From assembly GCA_019455325.1 (NCBI GenBank), contig JACFMQ010000004.1, forward strand, positions 321,247 through 385,246: a DNA stretch of 64,000 nucleotides, read 5' to 3'. Positions 1 through 9,397 of the stretch are shown here, piece by piece. The notes below the pieces were generated by a model that did not search any database, was not told the DNA's origin, and saw only the letters and a program-made list of their open reading frames with translations. The position numbers and the translations under genes were made by a program. The stretch's first letter is position 1. Every line of letters begins with the position of its first letter. The DNA comes from Rhodocyclaceae bacterium. Lineage in GTDB: Bacteria > Pseudomonadota > Gammaproteobacteria > Burkholderiales > Rhodocyclaceae.

Positions 1-223
1 TCAGCGCGTGGCAGACGACGACGGCGTTGTCGCCGTCCGGCGAGAGCCGGCCCCAGGTGCGGTAGGCGACGGTCAGGTGCGGCACGACCTCGCCGGATTC
101 GAGCGTGAACGGCTGGCCGAGGACCAGCCGCCGGGTCTCGGGCGAGAGCGCGTGCTCCGTGAACGGCGCCGGCCCGTCGGCCGGGGTTGCTTCGCCGCGC
201 TGGCGGGGCGCCTGCGGCGCCAT
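1..223 (-). CDS. metX: Homoserine O-acetyltransferase, N-terminal part, cut by window edge
   Basis: The first 74 residues are readable on the minus strand before the window ends, and the frame stays open. They contain TLESGEVVPHLTVAYRTWG and end in NAVVVCHAL, the typical N-terminal core of the MetX alpha/beta-hydrolase family, which acylates homoserine for methionine synthesis. The nucleophile serine and the other catalytic residues lie outside the window. The gene starts 59 bases after metY on the same strand, so the two probably form a metY-metX unit in which MetX makes O-acetylhomoserine and MetY sulfhydrylates it. The ATG at 223 has only a weak upstream GAGG. Acetyl versus succinyl specificity cannot be read from this fragment; acetyl is inferred from the metY neighbour. 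Confidence 0.85.
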   Translation of the reverse strand, partial: MAPQAPRQRGEATPADGPAPFTEHALSPETRRLVLGQPFTLESGEVVPHLTVAYRTWGRLSPDGDNAVVVCHAL

Positions 224-282
224 GAACGGCCGGCCTCGCCCGACCCCGTCCGCACGGGCGGGGTCTGCGCTGCGGCGTGCCG

Positions 283-1689
<1,407 letters not shown>

Positions 1690-1772
1690 TCAGATCGATA
1701 TATCCGAACCTTGGCAAGCTCAGACGGGAAGGGGACGGCGCCGGCTACCGAGGGCGCCGCCGCCCCGCCCGC

Positions 1773-1798
1773 GGCCCGCCCCGGACGGCGGGCGGGCC
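1773..1798. other. GC-rich hairpin between doxX and metY
   Basis: A perfect 9-bp stem (GGCCCGCCC / GGGCGGGCC) with an 8-base loop lies 16 bases past the doxX stop codon. No T run follows on either strand, so it is not a convincing intrinsic terminator. It may only reflect high GC. The rest of the doxX-metY gap (1609-1813) shows no clear promoter. Confidence 0.3.
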
Positions 1799-1813
1799 AG
1801 GGTCGAGCGCGGA

Positions 1814-2260
1814 TCAGGCGGCCTGGACGTGCTGCTCCCGCTCCGCTCCCCGGCTCCGGCGCCAGCGGAGCAGCGCCGAGCGCGTGATCGCGTAGCGGCC
1901 GTCGCCGAGCAGGAACTGCGCGACGGCGACGACGGCGAGCAGGATCGGCACTTCGCGGCCGGCGCCCGTGCCGTCGACCAGCCAGCTCGCGCCGCCGACC
2001 AGCCAGGCCGAGGCGAGCAGGACGACGACCGCGCCGAGCGCGACCCAGCGCACCTGGAAGCCGATCAGCAGCGAGACGCCGACGATCGTCTCGGCGACGA
2101 CCAGCGAGTAGATCGTCGCCAACCCCTGCCCGCCCGCCGCGGCCAGCGACAGCAGGCTGCCCGCCGCGTGCGCGACGAGGACGCCGCCGAGCAGCAGGCG
2201 GAGCAGAAAGACGCCGTGGTCGCGGAATCCTTCGGATGAAGCGGAAGCGCTTTGACTCAT
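1814..2260 (-). CDS. DoxX-family membrane protein
   Basis: This is a 148-residue integral membrane protein with four predicted hydrophobic segments (about residues 17-38, 48-67, 71-92 and 103-122). The pattern LLRLLLGGVLVAHAAG near the start and FLLGDGRYAITR near the C-terminus are typical of the DoxX/DUF6041-like four-helix family. Some DoxX proteins are thiosulfate:quinone oxidoreductase subunits or redox-associated membrane proteins, but most are uncharacterised, so no reaction is assigned. A GGAGG site stands just before the ATG. It lies between two YeeE/YedE sulfur transporters and metY, which makes a sulfur-related role possible but unproven. Confidence 0.75.
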   Translation of the reverse strand: MSQSASASSEGFRDHGVFLLRLLLGGVLVAHAAGSLLSLAAAGGQGLATIYSLVVAETIVGVSLLIGFQVRWVALGAVVVLLASAWLVGGASWLVDGTGAGREVPILLAVVAVAQFLLGDGRYAITRSALLRWRRSRGAEREQHVQAA

Positions 2261-2305
2261 GGATAACCTCCGTGGGCAATGTCATGGATGCGGAGTTGCC
2301 CTTGC

Positions 2306-2333
2306 AGTCTATGCACGGCGCGGCCGCCGCCAA
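2306..2333 (-). promoter_or_regulatory. Candidate sigma-70 promoter for doxX
   Basis: On the minus strand TTGGCG (2328-2333) and TAGACT (2306-2311) are separated by 16 bases, about 45 bases upstream of the doxX start. Each hexamer matches consensus only partly. The same TAGACT -10 appears before the YeeE leader and the TetR operon. Confidence 0.35.
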
Positions 2334-2419
2334 CGAAGTTGATGCGATAAGCGTCCGCGGCGCCGGCTGCATTGCTTATTGCCGGGGCGGTAGTGAGCAT
2401 CTGCCGGCGCGCGGTCCGC

Positions 2420-2845
2420 TCAGTCGGACGTCTTTCCCGCCCCGCCCCAGCGCGCGTGGGCGGCCATGCCGGCGAGCATGCCGACGACGAACAGCGCGGC
2501 CGCCGGATTGCCGGCGCCGAGCCCGACCAGCACCGGCCCCGGACAGTAGCCGGCGAGCCCCCAGCCGACGCCGAAGACGGCCGCGCCGGCGAGGACACGG
2601 CGATCCGGCGGCGCCGGCGGCGGCAGGTGCACGGGCGTGTCGAGGAGCGTGCGCCGGCGGCGCATGGCGAAGCGGTAGGGCAGCATGGCGACGCCAATGG
2701 CGCCGAGCATGACCAGCGCCAGCGACGGGTCCCAGCGCCCGGCGAGGTCGAGGAAGGCCAGCACCTTGGCCGGATCGCTCATGCCCGAGACGATCAGGCC
2801 GACGGCGAAGACGGCACCGGCGAGCAGGGAAAGCAGGTTGGCCAC
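2420..2845 (-). CDS. YeeE/YedE (DUF6691) half-size sulfur transporter, second subunit
   Basis: This 141-residue membrane protein belongs to the second half of the split YeeE/YedE (PmpB/DUF6691-like) family, thought to move thiosulfate or other sulfur compounds across the inner membrane. Diagnostic segments are LIVSGMSDPAKVLAFLDL near the start and GLAGYCPGPVLVGLG, with the conserved cysteine, in the C-terminal half. The chosen GTG start at 2845 lies one base past the stop codon of the preceding gene and has CGGAGG upstream. Longer readings enter the upstream gene in another frame and are not credible. The pair is probably co-translated and acts as a heteromeric transporter. Confidence 0.85.
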   Translation of the reverse strand: MANLLSLLAGAVFAVGLIVSGMSDPAKVLAFLDLAGRWDPSLALVMLGAIGVAMLPYRFAMRRRRTLLDTPVHLPPPAPPDRRVLAGAAVFGVGWGLAGYCPGPVLVGLGAGNPAAALFVVGMLAGMAAHARWGGAGKTSD

Positions 2846-2846
2846 G

Positions 2847-3302
2847 CTAGCCTCCGAGCAGATGGCGGACGACGAACACGGTGACGAAGCCGGTGCCCAT
2901 GAAGCCCGCCACCGCCGCCAGCGAGCGCGGCGACAGCCGCGCCAGCCCGCAGACGCCGTGGCCGCTCGCGCAACCGCCGCCGAGCCGGCTGCCGAAGCCG
3001 ACCAGCAGCCCGGCGACGACCGGCACGGCCCAGGCCGCCGCCCCTTCCCGGAGCACCGGCGCCTCGCCCGCCACCGGCAGGCCGAGCAGCGCACCGGCGC
3101 CCGCCGTCGCCACCAGCCCGAGCAGGAAGAAGAAACGCCAGGCGCCGTCGCGCGCCGGGCGTTCGGCCAGCAGTTGCCCGAGGATGCCGCTGATGCCGGC
3201 GACCCGGCCGAGGCCCAGCGCCAGCAGCGCCGCCGCCAGGCCGATGAGCGCGCCGCCGGCGAGCGCGGACCAGGGCGTGAAGGCGAACCAGTCGACGTTC
3301 AT
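2847..3302 (-). CDS. YeeE/YedE half-size sulfur transporter, first subunit
   Basis: This 151-residue membrane protein starts MNVDWFAFTPWSALAGG and carries GGGCASGHGVCGLARLS, the conserved cysteine-bearing motif of the YeeE/YedE family, followed by a last helix MGTGFVTVFVVRHLLG. It pairs with the DUF6691-like gene directly downstream. The frame runs upstream to an ATG at 3374, but that extension reads through a terminator hairpin, and the internal ATG at 3302 gives the family-typical N-terminus. The ribosome site before 3302 is weak. Transcription probably passes a conditional terminator just before the gene (see the leader entry). Confidence 0.85.
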   Translation of the reverse strand: MNVDWFAFTPWSALAGGALIGLAAALLALGLGRVAGISGILGQLLAERPARDGAWRFFFLLGLVATAGAGALLGLPVAGEAPVLREGAAAWAVPVVAGLLVGFGSRLGGGCASGHGVCGLARLSPRSLAAVAGFMGTGFVTVFVVRHLLGG

Positions 3303-3451
3303 TGCCGGGATTCCCGAAAAAAAGGCCCCCGCCGGGCGGCGGGGGCAACAGGAGCGGAGTGACGATACATGCATGGCATCCAGGGTTCGGGAGGGAGAGA
3401 CCTGCCTGCGAACCCTGAACCGAGTCTAGCGACGCGCCTGCCGCCGGCCAA
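3303..3451 (-). promoter_or_regulatory. Promoter plus structured leader, possible attenuator or riboswitch
   Basis: On the minus strand TTGGCC (3446-3451) and TAGACT (3423-3428) are 17 bases apart, predicting a start near 3416. The RNA would begin with a perfect 9-bp hairpin (arms 3409-3417 and 3381-3389, CAGGGTTCG / CGAACCCTG, 19-base loop). An unstructured linker and an intrinsic terminator (3317-3346) follow, ending 14 bases before the YeeE start. The hairpin loop contains GGCAGG, which could pair with CCTGTTGCC (3343-3351), overlapping the 5' arm of the terminator. This order is typical of attenuators, but no known riboswitch class was recognised. Two short overlapping reading frames cross the leader, one with adjacent Cys codons next to the terminator, but neither has a good ribosome site. 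Confidence 0.45.
3317..3346 (-). terminator. Intrinsic terminator
   Basis: A 9-bp GC stem (arms 3338-3346 and 3325-3333) with a 4-base loop is followed on the minus strand by seven T residues (3323-3317). It could end the polyferredoxin operon, whose last gene stops at 3487, or act conditionally in the YeeE leader, or both. Confidence 0.85.
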
Positions 3452-3486
3452 CGATTTCATCGCCATAAGCATATGCGGCGGTGCGC

Positions 3487-4773
3487 TCAGCCGATATGTC
3501 CTTCCGCCGCCAGCAGCACGGCGGCGAAGCCGAGGATGGCGGCGGCCAGGAAAACGCCGCCGGTGCCGCTGCGCCGGCACAGCGCGCGGCCGACGCTCAG
3601 GGACCAGGCGGCGCCGACGGCGATGGCGACGCCGCGCACCGCCGCGCGCGCGCCGGCGACCGCCTGCCCGGCCTCGGCGAGCAGCATGAACGCGTAGTCG
3701 AGCGCGCCGAGGAAGAGGCCGATGCCGGCCAGCGGGATGAGCGCGTAAGAGAGGTGCTGCGCGCGCCGGCGCGCGCCGCCGCCGGCCGCCAGCAGCAGCG
3801 CAGCCAGAAGCGAGCCGACGGCGGCCGCGACGAGCAGCATGGCGGCCAGCGTCGGCACCCAGTCCGGCAGCGCCGGCGCCAGCGCCGAAAGCCAGGCGTG
3901 CAGCCGACCGCCCGGCGCGTTGATGACGCCGTAGGCGAGCCCGCAGAGCACGAAGCAGACGGCGAAGGCGTCGAGGCCGCGCGCGTCGGCCGCGGCCAGC
4001 GTCGCGATCTCGCCGCCGGGCGCGCGCGGCGCCAGCGCCACGGCGTCGCGGTGGCCGCTGCAGCGGCCGCACATGCTGCACTTCTCGTTGCTGCGCAGCC
4101 GCCGCACGTCGAGCAGCAGCGGGCAGTCGACCGGCGCCGGCTGCGGCCGCGGCGCCGCGTCCCAGGCCGCGCGGTCGACCTTGAAGTGCAGCACGGCGCA
4201 GCGCGAGAGCAGCGAGAAGACGCCGCCGGCCGGGCACGCGTAGCGGCACCAGACGCGCTTGCCGCGGCCGAACAGCAGCCCGCTGCCCAGCGCCAGCAGC
4301 GTCATGCCGCCGACGGCGAGCAGCACCAGCGTCGGCCGGCCGTAGGCATCGACCAGGTGCTCCCAGGTGAAGAGCAGCGAGAAGCCGAAGAGCGGCCAGC
4401 CGGCCCGGCGCAGCCAGGCGGGAATCTTGCCGCCGCGGCCGCGCCGGCTGGCGAACTCGGTGAGCGTGCCGTCCGGGCAGAGCACGCCGCACCAGAACTG
4501 GCCGACGAGCAGCACGGAGAGCAGCACGCCCGGCCACCAGACGCCCCAGAAGACGATCTCGGCGAAGCGGGCGACCCGCGCGGCGACGGCCGGCGCGACC
4601 GGCGTCAGCGGCAGCAGCACCGGCAGCAGGAGCAGCGTCAGGTAGACGGCGACGAAGGCCCACTGCACGACGCGGACCGCGTCCTGCCGCCGGCGCAGCA
4701 GGTCGCCGGCCCGCTGCGCGAGGCGTGCAGCGTCGACGCGCGGCCGCAGGCGGGCGAGCGCCTGCCGGATCAT
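3487..4773 (-). CDS. NapH/NosR-type membrane polyferredoxin
   Basis: This 428-residue inner-membrane iron-sulfur protein has several hydrophobic helices (first near residues 38-58) and the cysteine motifs CGVLCPDG, CRYACPAGG and CSMCGRCSGH. This layout matches the NapH/NosR/CcoG group, which passes electrons between quinol and periplasmic or cytoplasmic partners. The C-terminal third adds further helices without new cysteines. Its start overlaps the HEAT-repeat gene by ATGA, so it is the last member of the flavoprotein-ferredoxin operon. I infer that it links the flavoprotein/ferredoxin pair to the quinone pool. A nitrous oxide or nitrate reductase role is unlikely because no nos or nap catalytic genes are present here. 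Confidence 0.85.
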   Translation of the reverse strand: MIRQALARLRPRVDAARLAQRAGDLLRRRQDAVRVVQWAFVAVYLTLLLLPVLLPLTPVAPAVAARVARFAEIVFWGVWWPGVLLSVLLVGQFWCGVLCPDGTLTEFASRRGRGGKIPAWLRRAGWPLFGFSLLFTWEHLVDAYGRPTLVLLAVGGMTLLALGSGLLFGRGKRVWCRYACPAGGVFSLLSRCAVLHFKVDRAAWDAAPRPQPAPVDCPLLLDVRRLRSNEKCSMCGRCSGHRDAVALAPRAPGGEIATLAAADARGLDAFAVCFVLCGLAYGVINAPGGRLHAWLSALAPALPDWVPTLAAMLLVAAAVGSLLAALLLAAGGGARRRAQHLSYALIPLAGIGLFLGALDYAFMLLAEAGQAVAGARAAVRGVAIAVGAAWSLSVGRALCRRSGTGGVFLAAAILGFAAVLLAAEGHIG

Positions 4774-5723
4774 GCCGGCGGCAGCAGTTCGAGCGCGCGC
4801 GCCGCGGTCTTCTGCACGTCGACGTCGGCGTCGGCCAGCGCCGCGGCGAGCGCCGGCCGCGCCGCCGGGTCGCCGATGCGGCCGAGCGCGCCGGCCGCCT
4901 CCTTGCGCAGGTTCGGCACCGGATGGCGCAGCGCGCCGGCGAGCGCGTCCACGGCCGCTGCCGCGCGCAGCCGGCCGAGCGCGCCGGCCGCCTGCAGGCG
5001 CACTTCCCAGGCCGCGTCGCCGGCGAGGGCGGCGACCAGCCCGTCGACGGCGGCGGCGAAGCCGAGCCGGCCGAGGGTGGCGGCCGCTTCCTGCCGCACC
5101 TGCCAGTCGTCGTCCCCGAGCGCGGCGAGCAGCGCCGGCAGCACCGACGCATCCTCGGCATAGGCCAGCGCGCCGACGGCGGCCAGACGCACCGCCGCGT
5201 CGGCATCGGCCGCCGCCACGCCGGCCAGCGCCGGCAGCGCCCGCGCGTCCTTCAGGTAGCCGAGCACGCGCACCGCCTCGCGGCGCGCCGCCGGCAGCGG
5301 GTCGTCGAGGCCGGCGAGCGCCGGCGCCAGGGCGGCCGGCAGGCGCAGCCGGCGCAGGCCGGCGAGGATCGCCGCGCGCGCCGGCGCTGCGGCGCCGGCG
5401 AGGCGGCGCAGCAGCGCCGGGCCGGCGGCGGCGTCCTGGATTTCGGCGATGGACGCCGCCGCCGCCGCGCGCACCGCCGCGTCGGCGTCGGCCAGCAGGT
5501 CGACCAGCGCGTCGACCGCGCCCGCGTCGGCCGTGCCTTCGAGCGCGCGCGCCGCGGCCAGGCGGACGCCGGCGTCGGCGTCGCGGCCGGCGGCGACGAA
5601 CGGTTCAGGGTACTCGTCGGCAAAGTCGGCGATGCCGAGCAGCGCGATGCGCCGCACCGCCGGGTCGGCGTCGGCCAGCCGCGGCAAGGCGGCTGCGATC
5701 TCCGGGTCGTCGATGGCGGCCAT
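4770..5723 (-). CDS. HEAT-repeat protein in redox operon
   Basis: This 317-residue protein consists almost wholly of about nine or ten HEAT/PBS-lyase-type repeats of about 31 residues, each with the pattern D-x-x-V-R-x-x-A-A-x-A-L-G. No transmembrane segment, signal peptide or catalytic motif is visible. The ATG at 5723 follows GAGGTGA, and a GTG at 5729 overlapping the ferredoxin stop is an alternative. It sits between the ferredoxin and the polyferredoxin, 2 bases after one and overlapping the other, so it is firmly in the operon. HEAT scaffolds can act in assembly or protein docking. Here it may hold the soluble flavoprotein/ferredoxin against the membrane polyferredoxin, which is inference. 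Confidence 0.85.
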   Translation of the reverse strand: MAAIDDPEIAAALPRLADADPAVRRIALLGIADFADEYPEPFVAAGRDADAGVRLAAARALEGTADAGAVDALVDLLADADAAVRAAAAASIAEIQDAAAGPALLRRLAGAAAPARAAILAGLRRLRLPAALAPALAGLDDPLPAARREAVRVLGYLKDARALPALAGVAAADADAAVRLAAVGALAYAEDASVLPALLAALGDDDWQVRQEAAATLGRLGFAAAVDGLVAALAGDAAWEVRLQAAGALGRLRAAAAVDALAGALRHPVPNLRKEAAGALGRIGDPAARPALAAALADADVDVQKTAARALELLPPA

Positions 5724-5725
5724 GC

Positions 5726-5974
5726 TCACCTCAGCAGGTAGGGAATCTCGACGCGGATCGCCTGCGTCGGGCAGTCGTGCTGGCACGGCAGGCAGTACCA
5801 GCATTCGTCGTAGGCCATGCGCACCTTGCCGTTGCCGAGGTCGATGACGAGGATGTCGGTCGGGCAGACGTCGACGCAGATGCGGCAGCCCTTGTCGGCG
5901 ATGCATTTGCCTTCGTCGACGATGACCGTGACGGCACTCTGCTGCGCGATGGCGGATGGGTTCGGAGCGGTCAT
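5726..5974 (-). CDS. Double [4Fe-4S] ferredoxin, AprB-like
   Basis: This 82-residue ferredoxin has eight cysteines at 24, 30, 33, 37, 58, 61, 64 and 68, forming CRICVDVCPTDI and CWYCLPCQHDCPTQA, enough for two [4Fe-4S] clusters. Adenylylsulfate reductase beta subunits have a comparable N-terminal ferredoxin domain, but the long C-terminal tail of true AprB is missing. GGAGGG stands right before the ATG. The gene follows the flavoprotein by 10 bases and is presumably its electron-transfer partner in the cytoplasm. A stand-alone ferredoxin serving several enzymes is possible but less likely given the tight spacing. Confidence 0.9.
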   Translation of the reverse strand: MTAPNPSAIAQQSAVTVIVDEGKCIADKGCRICVDVCPTDILVIDLGNGKVRMAYDECWYCLPCQHDCPTQAIRVEIPYLLR

Positions 5975-5984
5975 GGCGCCCTCC

Positions 5985-7721
5985 TCACGCGGCCAGCGGC
6001 GCCGTCACGCGCAGGCGGTCGTAGGCGTCGCGCTCGTCGTCGGCGATCGGGTAGAGGTACGGCGGCACCGGCCGCTTGAAGCATTCCGGCCGGCCGTCGG
6101 CGCCCTTTCGCACCTCGACGAAGACGAACCAATCGCGGTCGTTGCGTTCCTCGTGGTCGGTGCGGTAGTGGTACAGCCCCCAGCGGCTCTCGGTGCGATA
6201 GAGCGACGCGGCGGCGGCCATCTCGGCGCAGTCGAGGATGGCCTGCACCTCGATGGCGCGCATCAGCTCGTGCGGGTTGTTCGCCTTCAGCCGCCCGATG
6301 TCTTCGCGGATCTCGGCGAAGCGCTTCCGGCCGATCTCCATCTTGGCCGTCACCTTCGGCGGCTGCAGGTAGTCGTTCACCATGCGCCGCAGCTTGTACT
6401 CGACCTGCGTCGGCGGCAGGCCCTCGGCGCGCAGCAGCGGCGCGAAGACGCGTTCGCGCTCGGCTTCGACCTCTCCCGCATCGAACGCCGCAAAATCCTT
6501 GCCGGCGATGAAATCGACCGCGTCCTCGCCGGCGATCTTGCCGAAGACGAAGGCGCCGAGCATGTAGTTGTGAGCGACGTTGCACAGGTCGCCGGCGGCG
6601 TAGAGGCCGGGCACGGTGGTGCGCGCGTGCTCGTCCACCCACACGCCGGAGGCGCTGTGGCCGCCGCACAGGCCGATCTCGGAGATGTGCATCTCGACCA
6701 GGTCGCGGCGGTAGTCGACGCCGCGCCCCTCGTGGAACAGACCGCGCGTCGGCCGCTCGGTGACGTGCAGCACGTTCTCGATCTTCGTCACCGTCTCCTC
6801 GGCGAGGTGGTCGAGCTTGAGGAAGACCGGGCCGTTGCCGCCTTCGAGTTCGCGCCAGAATTCGAGCATCATCTGGCCGCTCCAGTAGTCGCTCTTGATG
6901 AAGCGCTCGCCCTTGGCGTTCACCGTGTAGCCGCCGAACGGGCCGGTGACGTAGGCGCAGGCCGGGCCGTTGTAGTCCTTGATCAGCGGGTTGATCTGGA
7001 AGCATTCGAGGCCGGACAGCTCGGCGCCGGCGTGGTAGGCCATGCTGTAGCCGTCGCCGGCGTTGGTCGGGTTCTCGTAGGTGCCGAACAGGTAGCCCGA
7101 ACTCGGCAGCCCGAGGCGGCCGGCGGCGCCGGTGCACAGCACCACGGCCTTGGCGCGGATGACGACGAAGCCGCCGCTGCGCGAGTCGAGCGCCATGGCG
7201 CCGGCTATTCGTTGACTGGGGCCGTCCTCGCCGACGAGCAGGCGCGTCGTCACCAGCCGGTTGCTGACCTCGACGCCGGCCTTGCGGATCTGCTTGAAGA
7301 CGTGCTTCTTGATGTCGTAGCCCTCGGGCATCGGCAGCACGTAGGCGCCGAGGTGGTGCACCTTCTTCACCGCGTAGTCGCCGGTCTCGTCCTTCTCGAA
7401 CTTGACGCCCCAGCCGTCCAGTTCCCTGATCATGTCGTGGCTGCGCACGGCGTAGGCGTTGATCGCCGCCTGGTTCACGATGCCGTCGTTGGCGACGGTG
7501 ATCTCCTTGACGTACTGCTCCGGCGTGGCGTGGCCGGGGATGATCGCGTTGTTCACGCTGTCCATGCCCTCGGCGATGGCGCCGGCGCGCTTGACGTTGG
7601 CCTTGTCGAGCAACAGCACCTTCAGTTGCGGCGCCTTCTGCTTGGCCTTGATCGCCGCCAGCGGGCCGGCGGTGCCGCCGCCGATAACCAGGATGTCGAC
7701 GTCGATGTGTCTGGTTTCCAT
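5985..7721 (-). CDS. AprA/FrdA-like FAD-dependent reductase flavoprotein
   Basis: This 578-residue flavoprotein belongs to the fumarate reductase/succinate dehydrogenase/adenylylsulfate reductase alpha family. It has the N-terminal FAD motif GGGTAG (residues 14-19), a second FAD-contact region GLYAAGDLCNVAHN and the capping-domain segment HISEIGLCGGHSASGVWVD. Its length and the ferredoxin next to it resemble AprA with AprB, but no sat or aprM gene is nearby, so dissimilatory sulfate metabolism is not indicated. No experimentally defined substrate is known to me for this subgroup. It sits behind a GntR gene and a sulfonate-type ABC transporter, so oxidation or reduction of an imported organosulfur compound is plausible. 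AAGGA precedes the ATG. Confidence 0.85.
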   Translation of the reverse strand: METRHIDVDILVIGGGTAGPLAAIKAKQKAPQLKVLLLDKANVKRAGAIAEGMDSVNNAIIPGHATPEQYVKEITVANDGIVNQAAINAYAVRSHDMIRELDGWGVKFEKDETGDYAVKKVHHLGAYVLPMPEGYDIKKHVFKQIRKAGVEVSNRLVTTRLLVGEDGPSQRIAGAMALDSRSGGFVVIRAKAVVLCTGAAGRLGLPSSGYLFGTYENPTNAGDGYSMAYHAGAELSGLECFQINPLIKDYNGPACAYVTGPFGGYTVNAKGERFIKSDYWSGQMMLEFWRELEGGNGPVFLKLDHLAEETVTKIENVLHVTERPTRGLFHEGRGVDYRRDLVEMHISEIGLCGGHSASGVWVDEHARTTVPGLYAAGDLCNVAHNYMLGAFVFGKIAGEDAVDFIAGKDFAAFDAGEVEAERERVFAPLLRAEGLPPTQVEYKLRRMVNDYLQPPKVTAKMEIGRKRFAEIREDIGRLKANNPHELMRAIEVQAILDCAEMAAAASLYRTESRWGLYHYRTDHEERNDRDWFVFVEVRKGADGRPECFKRPVPPYLYPIADDERDAYDRLRVTAPLAA

Positions 7722-7747
7722 GTGGGTTCCTTGTGTGGATGCCCCGC

Positions 7748-8494
7748 TCAGCCGCGCTCGGCGCGCAACTGGTAGCGGAAGGCGTTGCTCCGGTAGTAGA
7801 GGTATTCGAAGTCGATGGCCTGGCCGGCGCGCGTCCAGGCCAGGCGCTCGCAGCGCAGCAGCGGGTCGCCGACGGCGACGCCGAGCTGGCGCGCGAGCGC
7901 GGCGTCGGCGGCGATGGCGTCGATGGTCAGGTCGGCGTGGTCGAGCGGCGTCGCGTAGTCGTTCTCGATGATGACGAAGATGTCGCGCATCGCCAGATCC
8001 TCGCGCGCCAGCCGCTCGCCCAGCTCGCGGCGGACGTAGGTGACGTCGAGCGACACGGTTTCGCCGTCGGCCAGGCGCACGCGGCGGATCTCGGTGAGCG
8101 GGCTGCCCTCGGGCACCCGCAGCCGGGCGGCGACCGTGGCGTCGGCGGCGACCGTGACGATGCCGACGACGCGGTTGCTGACGGCGATGCCGAGCCGCTG
8201 CATGGCCTCGCCGAAGCCCTGCAGCCGCACCGACTCCTGGAACGGCCGCGGCTTGGCGACGAAGGCGCCCTTGCCCGGCACCTTGAAGATCAACTGCTCG
8301 TTCTCCAGGTCGCTCAGCGCCTGGCGCACGGTGATGCGGCTGACGCCGAAGCTGCGCATCAGCTCGCTCTCCGACGGCAGCCGGTCGTGCTGGCGCCAGG
8401 TACCGTCGACGATGCCCTCGCGCAGCGCCTCCTTGATCTGCGCGTAGAGCGGCAGCGGCTGCGCCGGGGCGGCGCGGTGGGTTTGCGGGTTCAT
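7748..8494 (-). CDS. GntR-family regulator, HutC/UTRA type
   Basis: This 248-residue regulator has an N-terminal winged helix (recognition helix around VSRITVRQALSDLENEQL, residues about 51-68) and a C-terminal UTRA ligand-binding domain ending in FEYLYYRSNAFRYQL. Such proteins normally sense a pathway substrate. It lies 26 bases before the flavoprotein gene and 66 bases after the ABC ATPase gene, so it probably controls uptake and redox genes together. A perfect 14-bp palindrome just upstream (8510-8523) is a candidate autoregulatory operator. AGGA precedes the ATG. Confidence 0.92.
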   Translation of the reverse strand: MNPQTHRAAPAQPLPLYAQIKEALREGIVDGTWRQHDRLPSESELMRSFGVSRITVRQALSDLENEQLIFKVPGKGAFVAKPRPFQESVRLQGFGEAMQRLGIAVSNRVVGIVTVAADATVAARLRVPEGSPLTEIRRVRLADGETVSLDVTYVRRELGERLAREDLAMRDIFVIIENDYATPLDHADLTIDAIAADAALARQLGVAVGDPLLRCERLAWTRAGQAIDFEYLYYRSNAFRYQLRAERG

Positions 8495-8509
8495 CGTTCG
8501 TCGTCCTGT

Positions 8510-8523
8510 CCGGTCATGACCGG
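8510..8523. promoter_or_regulatory. Candidate GntR operator (14-bp palindrome)
   Basis: CCGGTCATGACCGG is a perfect palindrome 15 bases upstream of the GntR start codon, between the ATPase gene and the regulator. GntR regulators often bind short palindromes near their own genes. Binding is inferred from position and symmetry only. Confidence 0.4.
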
Positions 8524-8560
8524 TGCGTTTGCAATGCGGGAGCGCCTGCGCGCCCCGCGC

Positions 8561-9397
8561 CTAGATGAAGGCGCCGGCGAGGGCCGCCGGCTCGCCGCGC
8601 GCGCCGAAGGCGCGCTCGTGCTCGTCGCGCATCAACGCCATGCAGCGGCGCTTGAGACGCAGGAATTCGTCCGAGGTCAGCCATTCCTGGCCGCGCGGGC
8701 GGCCGGCCGGAATCGCCAGGTCCTCGCGGATGCGGCCGGGCCGGTGCGACATGACCAGGATGCGGTCGGCGAGGAAGATGGCCTCGTCGATGTCGTGCGT
8801 GACGAAGACCACCGTCGTCTTCACGCGCGACCAGACGTCGAGCAGCAGTTGCTGCATGACCCAGCGCGTCTGCGCGTCGAGCGCGGCGAAGGGCTCGTCC
8901 ATCAGCAGCACGCGCGGCCGGTTGATCAGCACGCGGGCGATCTCGACGCGCTGCTGCATGCCGCCGGAGAGCTGCACCGGATACTTGTCCTCGAAGCCGG
9001 CCAGGCCGACCAGTTCGAGCAGCTCGCGGGCGCGGGCGCGGCGCTCGGCCCGGCCGACGCCCTTCATCTTCAGGCCGAAGGCGACGTTGTCGACGACGCG
9101 CTTCCACGGGAACAGCGTGTGCTGCTGGAAGACCAGGCCGCGCTCGGGCGCCGGGCCGAAGATCTTCTCGTCGTCGAGCCAGGCGCCGCCGGTGGCCGCC
9201 GGCAGATGGCCGGCGACGGCGCCGAGCAGCGTCGACTTGCCGCAGCCCGACGGCCCGAGCAGGCAGACGAACTGGCCGGCGGGAATGGCGAAGGAGACGC
9301 GCTCGACGGCGCGGAAGCGGTCGGCGCCGGCGCCCAGCTCGATGCTCAGCTCGCGCACGTCGACGCGGCCGGGCGCGTCGTTCGGAGTTTCAGTCAT
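8561..9397 (-). CDS. ABC transporter ATPase, SsuB/TauB type
   Basis: This 278-residue cytoplasmic ATPase has Walker [10 protein letters not shown] (residues 48-56), the signature LSGGMQQR and Walker [13 protein letters not shown] with the switch His in FVTHDIDEA. The sequence resembles the nitrate/sulfonate/taurine importer group (SsuB, TauB). It overlaps the permease gene by 8 bases. With the permease and binding protein it forms a complete importer. The substrate cannot be fixed from the ATPase. Confidence 0.93.
   Translation of the reverse strand: MTETPNDAPGRVDVRELSIELGAGADRFRAVERVSFAIPAGQFVCLLGPSGCGKSTLLGAVAGHLPAATGGAWLDDEKIFGPAPERGLVFQQHTLFPWKRVVDNVAFGLKMKGVGRAERRARARELLELVGLAGFEDKYPVQLSGGMQQRVEIARVLINRPRVLLMDEPFAALDAQTRWVMQQLLLDVWSRVKTTVVFVTHDIDEAIFLADRILVMSHRPGRIREDLAIPAGRPRGQEWLTSDEFLRLKRRCMALMRDEHERAFGARGEPAALAGAFI

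Noticed and set aside
3303-3374. N-terminal extension of the first YeeE protein from the ATG at 3374
   Set aside because: It would translate through the terminator hairpin and does not resemble the family. It was kept only as a possible leader peptide.
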